Part shown: in pieces, positions 1 through 5,675 of the stretch
Layout: every line of letters begins with the position of its first letter
How positions within the stretch are numbered: position 1 is the first letter of the stretch
DNA from: Streptococcaceae bacterium
GTDB taxonomy: Bacteria > Bacillota > Bacilli > Lactobacillales > Streptococcaceae
Assembly (NCBI GenBank): GCA_031259195.1
Contig: JAIRLR010000010.1
Coordinates: 1-5,675, forward strand
Length of the DNA: 5,675 bases
Direction of reading: 5' to 3'
Made by a program: the position numbers and the translations under genes
Notes under the pieces: generated by a model
Told to the model about the DNA's origin: nothing
The model's database searches: none
The model's input: the letters and a program-made list of their open reading frames with translations, nothing else

Positions 1-53
1 GTTTTTAGATATCCACGTTCATCAGTCGTTAAAAAATTTGTTGTCTTGTTCAT
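1..53 (-). CDS. 5' end of an unidentified gene, cut by the left window edge
   Basis: Only 18 codons are visible, reading MNKTTNFLTTDERGYLKT and then leaving the window. The ATG at 53-51 is chosen because an AGAGGT Shine-Dalgarno sequence lies at 68-63, nine bases upstream, and a plausible promoter lies just before it. The peptide is hydrophilic, with no signal peptide or membrane segment. It is too short for a family assignment. A short polar start with a 'T..ER..L' pattern occurs in some transposases and helix-turn-helix proteins, but that is a guess. It is divergent from the broken genes to its right. The start is fairly sure, the function unknown. Confidence 0.55.
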   Translation of the reverse strand, partial: MNKTTNFLTTDERGYLK

Positions 54-75
54 ATTATTCTTACCTCTTTTTTTA

Positions 76-104
76 AATTTAACAATTTTTTCACTGATTT
101 TCAA
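76..104 (-). promoter_or_regulatory. Putative sigma-A promoter for the left-edge gene
   Basis: On the minus strand TTGAAA (104-99, five of six matches to TTGACA) is followed after exactly 17 bases by TAAATT (81-76, four of six matches to TATAAT). Transcription would start near position 70, just ahead of the AGAGGT ribosome binding site at 68-63, giving a very short leader. The region is AT-rich, so chance matches are likely; the spacing and position relative to the gene are the supporting points. Confidence 0.4.
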
Positions 105-106
105 TC

Positions 107-313
107 ATGAGGGGTATAGTTAATTTGAATGTAGAATACAATCAAATACAAAAAGATTCATTAACGGCGTATCGAGATGCTGAAGGTATAGTAATTGTTG
201 TAGAAAATAACCTGTCTTTTGCACTTTATACCCAAAAAATTGCTGATATTATTCAAAAGGTTAAGGATGCAAAAGCTGTTAGTGAAAGTCCTCGGTTGAG
301 AGGAAGACACTAA
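107..313 (+). pseudogene. N-terminal fragment of a broken unknown gene
   Basis: A 68-codon open frame with believable protein-like sequence (…VEYNQIQKDSLTAYRDAEGIVIVVENN…), mixed hydrophilic and helical. No domain is recognised. The ATG at 107 has no Shine-Dalgarno sequence and an in-frame TGA lies at 95-97, so the true 5' end of the gene is probably missing. The frame ends …SPRLRGRH and stops at 311-313. If one G of the GG at 302-303 were removed, it would continue …RLREDTKLKAEKIG… directly into the next open frame, which suggests one original gene split by a single-base insertion. An intact small protein ending at 313 cannot be excluded. Confidence 0.45.
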
Positions 314-314
314 A

Positions 315-680
315 TTGAAGGCTGAAAAGATCGGATTAGGAATTAAGGATGGTGCTAGATTAAGGGAAATTAGTAAATTAATAAACATTAATCAAGCAGA
401 GATTGATAAGCTACAGAAAAAAGGTGGAATCTCAACTGAAGATGCTTTGATGATATTGGGGTTAGATTCTGGTTCAAGAATTTTATTTGAGGATAGGAAT
501 AAAATATTTAATCCGGAAACGTCTGAGCAGGAAAGAGAAGTTTACCTGAAGGTCGCTAAAGATCCATCAAGTAACGGTTATAATAGTATTAGTGATGGTG
601 ATAAGCAGCTTAATAGGAGGAAAGGGTACAATGGAGGCAAAATTCCTTTCATTAAGAAGGGAAAAGCTTGCTACTTATAA
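315..680 (+). pseudogene. C-terminal part of the broken unknown gene (or small hypothetical protein)
   Basis: The open frame of 121 codons can start at TTG 315, one base after the preceding stop, with GAGAGGAAG at 298-306 as a possible ribosome binding site. It could therefore be a separate translationally coupled gene. I prefer the reading that it continues the 107-313 fragment after a one-base insertion. The first roughly 95 residues look like real protein: charged, helical, with a stretch LREISKLININQAEIDKL that might form a helix-turn-helix or coiled segment. The tail looks wrong, because it runs through the Shine-Dalgarno sequence and about 50 bases into the next gene out of frame. A tandem TAATAG at 611-616, in frame 2, would be a natural stop just before that ribosome binding site, so another indel upstream is likely. 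No family is recognised; a phage or plasmid origin is possible but not shown. Confidence 0.5.
615..620 (+). promoter_or_regulatory. Strong Shine-Dalgarno sequence for the 631 gene
   Basis: AGGAGG, a full match to the anti-Shine-Dalgarno core, ends ten bases before ATG 631. It fixes the start of the broken gene there and shows that this decayed region once held properly expressed genes. The overlapping tandem stop TAATAG (611-616) is in a frame that is no longer used by the upstream gene. Confidence 0.7.
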
Positions 681-926
681 AAAAGTAGATATCGATAAAA
701 CTATTAGCAACTGTGGATCTTGGTAAATTGAATGATGACAAAGCTATTAATGAATTTGCGATAGGCATTAGTAAGTTTGTTAAATTGGATGCTCCTGCAC
801 AAGGTAAGGATGGAACTGAATTCAAAACTTATGACTTTGGAGAAGGCCTGTGTAGACCAATATAATAAATACACTACTGACGAAGATGAAGAGCTCTGGA
901 TTTATGGAGATCTTAGAGCCTGTTAA
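631..926 (+). pseudogene. Broken small unknown gene, two frameshifts, ending in the inverted-repeat element
   Basis: Starts at ATG 631 (MEAKFLSLRREKLATYKKVDIDK…) behind a perfect AGGAGG. The frame closes at 724-726, but protein-like sequence continues in the +1 frame (…LLATVDLGKLNDDKAINEFA…FKTYDF) to about 838. It then continues in the next +1 frame (EKACVDQYNKYTTDEDEELWIYGDL) to a TAA at 924-926. Removing one A from the AAAA at 697-700 and one G from the GG at 839-840 gives a single protein of roughly 96 residues, acidic towards its end. The final residues L-R-A-C and the stop are encoded by the left terminal repeat of the 912-1103 element, so the original C-terminus is probably lost. No known family is recognised. 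A programmed frameshift is less likely, because there are two shifts and neither site resembles a standard slippery sequence. Confidence 0.6.
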
Positions 927-927
927 C
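912..927 (+). repeat. Left terminal inverted repeat
   Basis: CTTAGAGCCTGTTAAC pairs with 1088-1103 with a single mismatch at position 918. Read on the plus strand as codons it gives L-R-A-C-stop, which ends the broken 631 gene. Confidence 0.75.
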
Positions 928-964
928 GATTTGTAATCAAGCAAAGCTTGAAACAAATCGTTAA
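923..964. repeat. Long hairpin inside the element
   Basis: TTAACGATTTGT (923-934) is the exact reverse complement of ACAAATCGTTAA (953-964). Inside it, CAAGC (938-942) pairs with GCTTG (946-950) around an AAA loop, giving a 12-bp plus 5-bp stem with a small internal bulge. No run of T follows on either strand, so it is not a standard intrinsic terminator, though it could still hinder transcription or 3' exonucleases. Its outer bases TTAAC overlap the left terminal repeat, so this hairpin and pairing of the two element ends are mutually exclusive. Confidence 0.75.
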
Positions 965-967
965 AAC

Positions 968-1033
968 TTAGGCAGGTCTTTTGACGAAATATCAGGGAAA
1001 AAGAAACGCACCGAGTAGGTACATCCTGCCTAA
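968..1033. repeat. Second perfect inverted repeat inside the element
   Basis: TTAGGCAGG (968-976) and CCTGCCTAA (1025-1033) are exact reverse complements separated by 48 bases. The intervening stretch contains a small imperfect hairpin (ACC at its left, AGGT at its right, around 1010-1020). Further CTGCC (1037-1041) and GGCAG (1066-1070) copies extend the palindromic pattern to the right. Confidence 0.65.
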
Positions 1034-1087
1034 ATTCTGCCAATCTAGCGCTTGTCAATCGTTGAGGCAGTTCGCAATTGGAAACAA

Positions 1088-1103
1088 GTTAACAGGTTCT
1101 AAG
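1088..1103 (-). repeat. Right terminal inverted repeat, containing the mfd stop codon
   Basis: On the minus strand this reads CTTAGAACCTGTTAAC, matching the left end in 15 of 16 bases. In the mfd frame it encodes L-R-T-C followed by the TAA at 1091-1089. Confidence 0.75.
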
Positions 1104-4100
1104 CACTAAAACAAATTTTGCTAATTCCTGCATCCATATTTGCTCTGCTAAAGTATGAGGAACCGTCAAATAAATATTCATATTATCTTTTTGCATTTTA
1201 AGATTTGCCTCTAATGAAGTTGCACTTAACGCCTTTAAAAGCTCTTTAGTTGAAAAAAGTCTTGTGCCCTGTTTGCTCAGCGTAAGCTTTAACAAATCTT
1301 CTCTTCGTCCTTTTTCTCTTTGAATTAAGTCAAGCAAGGCGTAGTCCCCGTCCATTTTCAAGCGGCCAATTTTCAGTAAATCAGCCACTTCCTTTGGATA
1401 TTCACCAAAACGATCGACAATTTCTTTTTCTAGCTCATCTGCCATTTCATGCGTATCCATTTGGCTAATCCGCTTGTAAATTTCAATTTTTTGCCGTTCA
1501 TCAGAAGTATATGAAGCAGGAAGATACGCATCAAGTCCCAAATCAATTTCAACTGATGTCCGGGAATTTTTTTCTTCCTTGTCCTGTTTTTTGCGCACCG
1601 CATCTTCTAACATCTGCGAATACATATCAAAGCCGACCGCGTCAATAAAGCCATGCTGCTGTGAACCTAAGAGATTACCTGCACCACGGATCGACAAGTC
1701 ACGCATAGCAATCTTAAAACCAGAACCAAGCTCCGTAAAATCTTTAATCGCCTCTAAACGCTTTTCACTTACTTCATTTAAAATTTTTGCTGGTTTGTAC
1801 ATAAAATACGCATACGCTACACGATTACTGCGCCCTACGCGACCACGCAGTTGATATAGTGTGGCAAGTCCCATATAGTCGGCATTTTCCACAAACATCG
1901 TATTGGCATTAGAAATGTCGACTCCTGTTTCAATAATCGTGGTCGAAACCAAAACATCATATTCACCCTCAATAAAATCATAAAGGACATTTTCCAGCTG
2001 CACCTCACTCATCTGCCCATGAGCAAAGGCAATCCGCGCTTCAGGAACCAATTCTTTTAGCTCCGTTACTTTATTTTCAATCGTTTCCACTCGATTGTAA
2101 AGATAAAACACCTGACCATAACGCGCAATTTCGCGCAAAATGCCTTCGCGAATCGCTCCTAAATTCCTCTCCATCACATATGTTTGCACAGGAAAACGCC
2201 CTGCTGGTGGTGTTTCAATCACCGATAAGTCACGAACACCCATCATTGATAAGTGCAACGTTCTTGGAATCGGCGTAGCTGTTAGCGTTAAAACATCCAC
2301 TTGAGAGCGCAACTGCTTGATCCGCTCCTTATGCTTGACTCCAAACCGTTGCTCTTCATCAACAATCAACAGTCCTAAATCATTAAACTTAACATCTTTA
2401 GAAAGAAGGCGATGTGTGCCCACTACCATATCAATCGCACCTTTGCTTAATTGCTTAATCGTCTGCATCTGTTCACGTTTTGCTTGAAAACGACTCAATA
2501 CGGCAACTTTCACCGGAAACTCTGCAAAACGATCAGTCATGGTATTAAAATGCTGCTGAGCAAGAATAGTGGTCGGCACCAAAAAGGCTACTTGCTTATT
2601 ATCTTGAATGGCTTTAAATGCTGCACGCAACGCTACTTCGGTTTTGCCAAAGCCAACATCCCCTATTAACAAGCGATCCATCGGCTGATTTTTTTCCATA
2701 TCCTTCTTAATTTCAGCTACCGAACGCAGCTGATCATTCGTTTCCACATAAGGAAATGCTTCTTCAAACTCTGCTTGCAGATCACTATCTGCCGAAAAAG
2801 CAAAGCCTTCTTCGGCTTCTCTTTTAGCATAAAGTGCGATTAAATCCTCAGCAATATCCTCGACTTGCTTAGCAACTTTTAAACGCGTTCTTTTCCACTT
2901 AACATCTGATAATCGATTGATTTTTGGTGCTTGATCAGCATTTCCAATATATTTAGAAATCAAATTTAGCTGGGTCACAGGCACAAAAATCTTATCTTCA
3001 TTTTGATAAAGAATCGTCAAAAAATCTTGATGAATGCCATTGATTTCAAGCGTTTCCATTCCCAAAAAACGACCAATTCCATGACTGACATGAACAACAT
3101 AATCGCCGCTTTTCAACTCATTATATGATTTTAAACGCTCAACGTTGGTGATATTTTGCCTATAAGCACGTTTCTTTGTGACTTGATGAAAAATCTCGCG
3201 CTCAGTTATGACAACTAATTTTTCATCGACAAATTCAAAACCCGCCGAAAGCACACCTTGAGCAATCTGCAACTCACCTTTAATTATTTGATCGGCATCA
3301 GCAACTATTGGCTCCATTTCAAATTCACGAAAAAATTGCTCAACTTTATGAATCCGCTCAGTTGTGGGAACAAGCACAATAACTGTATTTTTCTGCTTAA
3401 GCCAACGATCAACTTCCACTTTCAGCAATGGCAATTGTGAGAAAAATTTTTGCATACTTCGATTGTTAAAATTATAAATAGCGTCAAATTTTAAATTCCC
3501 CAAGCCCTTATGAAACAAAGTAAAAAAAGTTTGTGTCTGTTTTATTTTTTTCAATGACTCACGCAAGTTAATCCCAAAAGACTGCTGAGCAAAGATTCGC
3601 ATCTGTGATAAGGTAAGCGTTTGCCAATCTGCTTCTTCACGCTCAATCTCGCGCTCCATTTCCTGAATACGAGAATAATCATCAAAATAAATCAACGATT
3701 GATTTGAAAGATAATCCAAAATCGTTGTCTTTTTTTTATACAGAAAATCAGAGTAATAATGAGCGTACTCACCAGTTACACCCTCGGACAAGCCTTCAAT
3801 TAATTCGTGAATATTGTGCTCTAAAAGGTTTTTATCTTCTTCGCTGTTCAAAGTAGCTAATCTTTTCTCCAGCTGCTCTTCAATATGAGGAATAGCATGC
3901 TTTAAATCCTCCTGAGCATAAACTAAGTCTGAGGCAGGAGATAAAAGAAAGGAATCTAGCTTTTCCAATGAGCGCTGCGTGTTAGCTTCAAACGTTCGAA
4001 TCGAAGCTACCTCGGTATCAAAAAACTCCACGCAATAAGGATTTTTTGTATTCAGCGGATAAATATCCATAATACTCCCACGAAGACTAAACTCTCCCGG

Positions 4101-4604
4101 AGCATTCACCATCGCAACCAGGTGATAGCCCATCAAATGCAAACGTTCTTTTAAAGATGCCGTTTCAAATTCAGCACCAATGTTAAAAATGAGATGATTT
4201 TCATGCCAAACTTTTGGCATCGGCAAAAACTTACGAACACCCGCCGTTGGGACAACAATAATTCCTGAGTTTTTATTCATCAAAAAATCTAATGCTTGAA
4301 TTCGCTCTGCGCGTGCTTCTGGAGATGAAAAAGCCATCTCTGCAGAAATCAACTCATCTACGGGAAAAAGCGCCACCAAGTTGATCGGTAAGATCTTCCG
4401 CAAATTTTCTGTCAAATTATAAGCTGAAGACAAAGTAGGAGTAACGACTAAAATTTTTTCCTTATGTTTTTCTAAACTACTTGCAATCAGTAAAGCTTTA
4501 AGAGAGCTCGTAACTCCTGTTAAAAGCTGACGATTCATCGTTGTAAAATTTTCTTGCCAAGAAGAAACTAATTTATTTTGTGAAATTTTCTCTAATAAAT
4601 TCAT
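1089..4604 (-). CDS. mfd: Transcription-repair coupling factor Mfd
   Basis: Cytoplasmic ATP-driven DNA translocase of 1171 residues, a normal length for Firmicutes Mfd. It recognises RNA polymerase stalled at DNA damage, pushes it off and recruits UvrA for nucleotide excision repair. Visible domains in order: UvrB-like N-terminal region (about 1-330, with [14 protein letters not shown] near 27); RNA-polymerase-interacting CarD-like domain (about 490-555, [18 protein letters not shown]); RecG-like helicase core with Walker A GDVGFGKT (648-655), DEEQ box (749-752), TATPIPRT (775-782) and QLRGRVGR (918-925); the TRG-type segment [19 protein letters not shown] (967-985); and the C-terminal TRCF domain (about 1020-1125). 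ATG 4604 is supported by the family-typical N-terminus and a weak GAGAG ribosome binding site; the gap to pth is 17 bases, so the two are probably co-transcribed. Odd point: residues L-R-T-C at the extreme C-terminus and the stop come from a mobile-element end, so the last few native residues may have been replaced. All catalytic motifs are intact, so it is probably functional. Confidence 0.97.
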   Translation of the reverse strand: MNLLEKISQNKLVSSWQENFTTMNRQLLTGVTSSLKALLIASSLEKHKEKILVVTPTLSSAYNLTENLRKILPINLVALFPVDELISAEMAFSSPEARAERIQALDFLMNKNSGIIVVPTAGVRKFLPMPKVWHENHLIFNIGAEFETASLKERLHLMGYHLVAMVNAPGEFSLRGSIMDIYPLNTKNPYCVEFFDTEVASIRTFEANTQRSLEKLDSFLLSPASDLVYAQEDLKHAIPHIEEQLEKRLATLNSEEDKNLLEHNIHELIEGLSEGVTGEYAHYYSDFLYKKKTTILDYLSNQSLIYFDDYSRIQEMEREIEREEADWQTLTLSQMRIFAQQSFGINLRESLKKIKQTQTFFTLFHKGLGNLKFDAIYNFNNRSMQKFFSQLPLLKVEVDRWLKQKNTVIVLVPTTERIHKVEQFFREFEMEPIVADADQIIKGELQIAQGVLSAGFEFVDEKLVVITEREIFHQVTKKRAYRQNITNVERLKSYNELKSGDYVVHVSHGIGRFLGMETLEINGIHQDFLTILYQNEDKIFVPVTQLNLISKYIGNADQAPKINRLSDVKWKRTRLKVAKQVEDIAEDLIALYAKREAEEGFAFSADSDLQAEFEEAFPYVETNDQLRSVAEIKKDMEKNQPMDRLLIGDVGFGKTEVALRAAFKAIQDNKQVAFLVPTTILAQQHFNTMTDRFAEFPVKVAVLSRFQAKREQMQTIKQLSKGAIDMVVGTHRLLSKDVKFNDLGLLIVDEEQRFGVKHKERIKQLRSQVDVLTLTATPIPRTLHLSMMGVRDLSVIETPPAGRFPVQTYVMERNLGAIREGILREIARYGQVFYLYNRVETIENKVTELKELVPEARIAFAHGQMSEVQLENVLYDFIEGEYDVLVSTTIIETGVDISNANTMFVENADYMGLATLYQLRGRVGRSNRVAYAYFMYKPAKILNEVSEKRLEAIKDFTELGSGFKIAMRDLSIRGAGNLLGSQQHGFIDAVGFDMYSQMLEDAVRKKQDKEEKNSRTSVEIDLGLDAYLPASYTSDERQKIEIYKRISQMDTHEMADELEKEIVDRFGEYPKEVADLLKIGRLKMDGDYALLDLIQREKGRREDLLKLTLSKQGTRLFSTKELLKALSATSLEANLKMQKDNMNIYLTVPHTLAEQIWMQELAKFVLVLRTC

Positions 4605-4621
4605 AATATTAAACTCTCAAT

Positions 4622-5185
4622 CTAATTAAATCGATTCATGGTCTCCATAAATGAATGGCCATGAGAAAAGTAAGACACCGCATCTACTGTTGTCTTTAAA
4701 GCGTTATTCATTACCTCTTTTTCTTCTTTTAGAAAATTCCCTAAAACATAATTAACAACGAACTGACCTTGCCCAGGATGGCCAATTCCTAATTTAATAC
4801 GATTAAACTTCTGCGTATCTAAATAGTAAATCAAACTTTTAACGCCATTATGCCCACCTGCACTGCCTTTCATTCGCAGGCGCACACGTCCAACATCCAT
4901 ATCTAAATCATCGTAAATAATCACCAAATCACTTAAAGGAATATTAAAATATGTCATTAACGGCTTAACAGCTCTTCCAGACTCATTTATAAAAGTTGTC
5001 GGTTTTACCAAATAGACTTTTTCTACCCCAACAAAAAAAGAAGCAACATCAGCTTCAAATATCTTTTCATGTTTAAATGAAATTCCCTCACGATAAGCAA
5101 TTTTATCAATGGTAATAAAGCCCACATTATGCCTGGTATTTAGATACTTTTCCCCTGGATTTCCAAGACCGACAATCATCTTCAT
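4622..5185 (-). CDS. pth: Peptidyl-tRNA hydrolase
   Basis: Cytoplasmic enzyme that cleaves the ester bond of peptidyl-tRNAs released by stalled ribosomes, recycling tRNA. The 187 residues are the usual size and include the complete family signature: GLGNPGEKYLNTRHNVGF (residues 6-23) with catalytic His19; KPTTFINESG (61-70) with Asn67; YDDLD (91-95) with Asp92; and GSAGGHNG (107-114) with Asn113. These match Escherichia coli His20, Asn68, Asp93 and Asn114 with a constant offset of one. The start at 5185 gives MKMIVGLGNPG, typical of the family, and has AGGAAAA about seven bases upstream; the alternative ATG at 5179 would leave a poorer fit. It lies between ldh and mfd, the order I recall from Lactobacillus chromosomes. 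It probably has its own promoter and leads a pth-mfd unit. Confidence 0.97.
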   Translation of the reverse strand: MKMIVGLGNPGEKYLNTRHNVGFITIDKIAYREGISFKHEKIFEADVASFFVGVEKVYLVKPTTFINESGRAVKPLMTYFNIPLSDLVIIYDDLDMDVGRVRLRMKGSAGGHNGVKSLIYYLDTQKFNRIKLGIGHPGQGQFVVNYVLGNFLKEEKEVMNNALKTTVDAVSYFSHGHSFMETMNRFN

Positions 5186-5205
5186 TTACTTTTCCTCATA
5201 CTTAA

Positions 5206-5233
5206 ATTATGCAACAACGAAAGGCTAAGTCAT
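5206..5233 (-). promoter_or_regulatory. Putative promoter of pth-mfd
   Basis: On the minus strand ATGACT (5233-5228, four of six matches to TTGACA) and CATAAT (5211-5206, five of six matches to TATAAT) are separated by 16 bases. The predicted start near 5199 leaves a leader of roughly 14 bases including the GAGGAAAA ribosome binding site. The -35 lies inside the descending arm of the ldh terminator. Readthrough from ldh is the alternative source of pth transcripts. Confidence 0.35.
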
Positions 5234-5250
5234 TTTTGTCATGACTTAGC
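5224..5250 (-). terminator. Intrinsic terminator of ldh
   Basis: GCTAAGTCAT and ATGACTTAGC form a perfect 10-bp stem around a 7-base loop, beginning 35 bases past the ldh stop codon. On the minus strand the stem is followed by CCTTTCGTTGTT, a T-rich but interrupted tail, so termination may be incomplete. On the plus strand no T-run follows, so it acts for ldh rather than in the other direction. Confidence 0.7.
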
Positions 5251-5285
5251 TCGCTGAATTATTGAAATTTTGAAGAAATCTAATT

Positions 5286-5675
5286 TTACTGCTTCGCTGC
5301 AGATGAAAACTCTTCCTTGCTAAAAGCTTCATTGATAATATCTTTTAACTGTTTAGCAGATGTCGCCATTCTTTGCTTTTCGCAATCATTTAGTGGAATT
5401 TCAACAATTTCCTGAATTCCTTTGGCATTAATTACCGCCGGAGCACCAATAAAGACATCTCTTACTCCGAATTGTCCTTCCATATACACTGACAGCGGAA
5501 GCACGGCACTTTCATCATTGAAAATCGCTTTTGTAATACGCGCCAAAGCGGCAGCAATTCCGTAATAGGTAGAGCCTTTTTTCTCAATTATCGTATAAGC
5601 TGCATCCCGCACACTTAAGAAGAGATCGATTATATCTTGATCATTAAAATTATCTTTATTTTTTAACCAATCTTC
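5286..5675 (-). CDS. ldh: L-lactate dehydrogenase, C-terminal part (5' end outside the window)
   Basis: NAD-dependent reduction of pyruvate to L-lactate, the last step of homolactic fermentation, in the cytoplasm. The last 129 residues are present and the frame stays open to the right edge (first visible residues [10 protein letters not shown]), so the real start lies outside; the GTG at 5612 is internal (a Val in VRDAAYTI). Diagnostic stretches are [20 protein letters not shown], where the Thr corresponds to substrate-site Thr246 of lactate dehydrogenases and argues against malate dehydrogenase, then [13 protein letters not shown] and [24 protein letters not shown]. The catalytic His, the NAD-binding fold and any fructose-bisphosphate site are upstream of the window and cannot be judged. 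A terminator follows at 5224-5250. As lactobacilli often carry several ldh copies, the exact paralogue is uncertain. Confidence 0.93.
   Translation of the reverse strand, partial: EDWLKNKDNFNDQDIIDLFLSVRDAAYTIIEKKGSTYYGIAAALARITKAIFNDESAVLPLSVYMEGQFGVRDVFIGAPAVINAKGIQEIVEIPLNDCEKQRMATSAKQLKDIINEAFSKEEFSSAAKQ

Larger units (their letters stand above)
912..1103. mobile_element. MITE-like or deleted insertion-sequence element with 16-base inverted ends
   Basis: The 192-base element is bounded by CTTAGAGCCTGTTAAC at 912-927 and, on the other strand, CTTAGAACCTGTTAAC at 1103-1088: 15 of 16 bases are identical. Between them lie two further perfect inverted repeats and several GGCAG/CTGCC copies, but no transposase. 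Each terminal repeat carries the stop codon of the flanking reading frame. If the element proper begins at GAGCC and GAACC, both sides show a TA next to it, which would fit a TA or TNA target duplication as made by IS630-like or some IS5-like elements; this is inference, as the two flanks share nothing longer. A non-autonomous element moved by a transposase elsewhere, or a remnant of a larger insertion sequence, are both possible. The palindromes could also fold as RNA and block readthrough between the convergent units. Confidence 0.6.

Noticed and set aside
161..388. 75-codon minus-strand open frame
   Set aside because: It is antisense to the two plus-strand fragments, whose translation looks more protein-like and whose starts are better supported.
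690..702. Programmed ribosomal frameshift in the 631 gene, as in phage tail chaperones
   Set aside because: The shift would be +1, not the usual -1 on an X-XXY-YYZ site, and a second unrelated shift is also needed near 840; decay is simpler.
923..964. Intrinsic terminator for mfd or the left genes
   Set aside because: The stem is strong but no T-run follows on either strand; it is better explained as part of the repeat element.
822..1058. 78-codon minus-strand open frame across the palindromic element
   Set aside because: It is created by reading through the repeat element and antisense to the broken 631 gene, with no recognisable domain; probably spurious even if similar frames are annotated in other copies.
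912..1103. CRISPR array or riboswitch
   Set aside because: There are no regularly spaced direct repeats, and the palindromes are bounded by terminal inverted repeats at gene ends rather than lying in a 5' leader.
1579..1854. Plus-strand open frame inside mfd, and others at 2451-2669 and 3258-3440
   Set aside because: All are antisense to conserved Mfd motifs, lack ribosome binding sites and have no recognisable domains.
5286..5612. ldh starting at the GTG at 5612
   Set aside because: The frame continues to the window edge and the GTG encodes the conserved Val of VRDAAYTI; the catalytic domain must lie upstream.

Overview
The window looks like chromosomal DNA from a low-GC lactic acid bacterium, most likely a Lactobacillus of the acidophilus/delbrueckii type. 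The evidence is AT-rich sequence, L-lactate dehydrogenase and Mfd proteins of clear Firmicutes character, and the minus-strand order ldh - pth - mfd, which I recall from Lactobacillus chromosomes. I cannot name the species.

Right part (1089-5675, all minus strand): the C-terminal part of L-lactate dehydrogenase enters from the right edge. It is followed by a good stem-loop terminator, then a two-gene housekeeping unit with a 17-base gap: pth (peptidyl-tRNA hydrolase) and mfd (transcription-repair coupling factor). Both proteins are full length with their key residues intact. A possible pth promoter overlaps the ldh terminator.

Middle (912-1103): a short palindrome-rich element without a transposase. 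It is bounded by near-perfect 16-base inverted repeats (CTTAGARCCTGTTAAC) and contains two strong internal hairpins. It resembles a MITE or the fused ends of a deleted insertion sequence. It sits at the 3' end of mfd: the last four Mfd codons and the stop lie inside one terminal repeat. The broken gene on the other side ends with the equivalent codons in the other repeat.

Left part (1-911): decayed accessory DNA on the plus strand, convergent with mfd. Two unrecognised genes can be partly reconstructed (about 98-680 and 631-926). Each is broken by what look like single-base insertions, and the second has a perfect Shine-Dalgarno sequence. They could be prophage, plasmid or island remnants, but no domain was recognised. 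At the left edge an unidentified minus-strand gene begins, with a believable promoter and ribosome binding site, and leaves the window.

Overall, a conserved housekeeping cluster is interrupted just after mfd by a mobile-element boundary and gene debris. The genes I would expect next in many Firmicutes (a small S4-domain RNA-binding protein and divIC) are not here. I see no convincing new defence or biosynthetic system; the most interesting signal is the symmetric inverted-repeat element that supplies the stop codons to both flanking reading frames.
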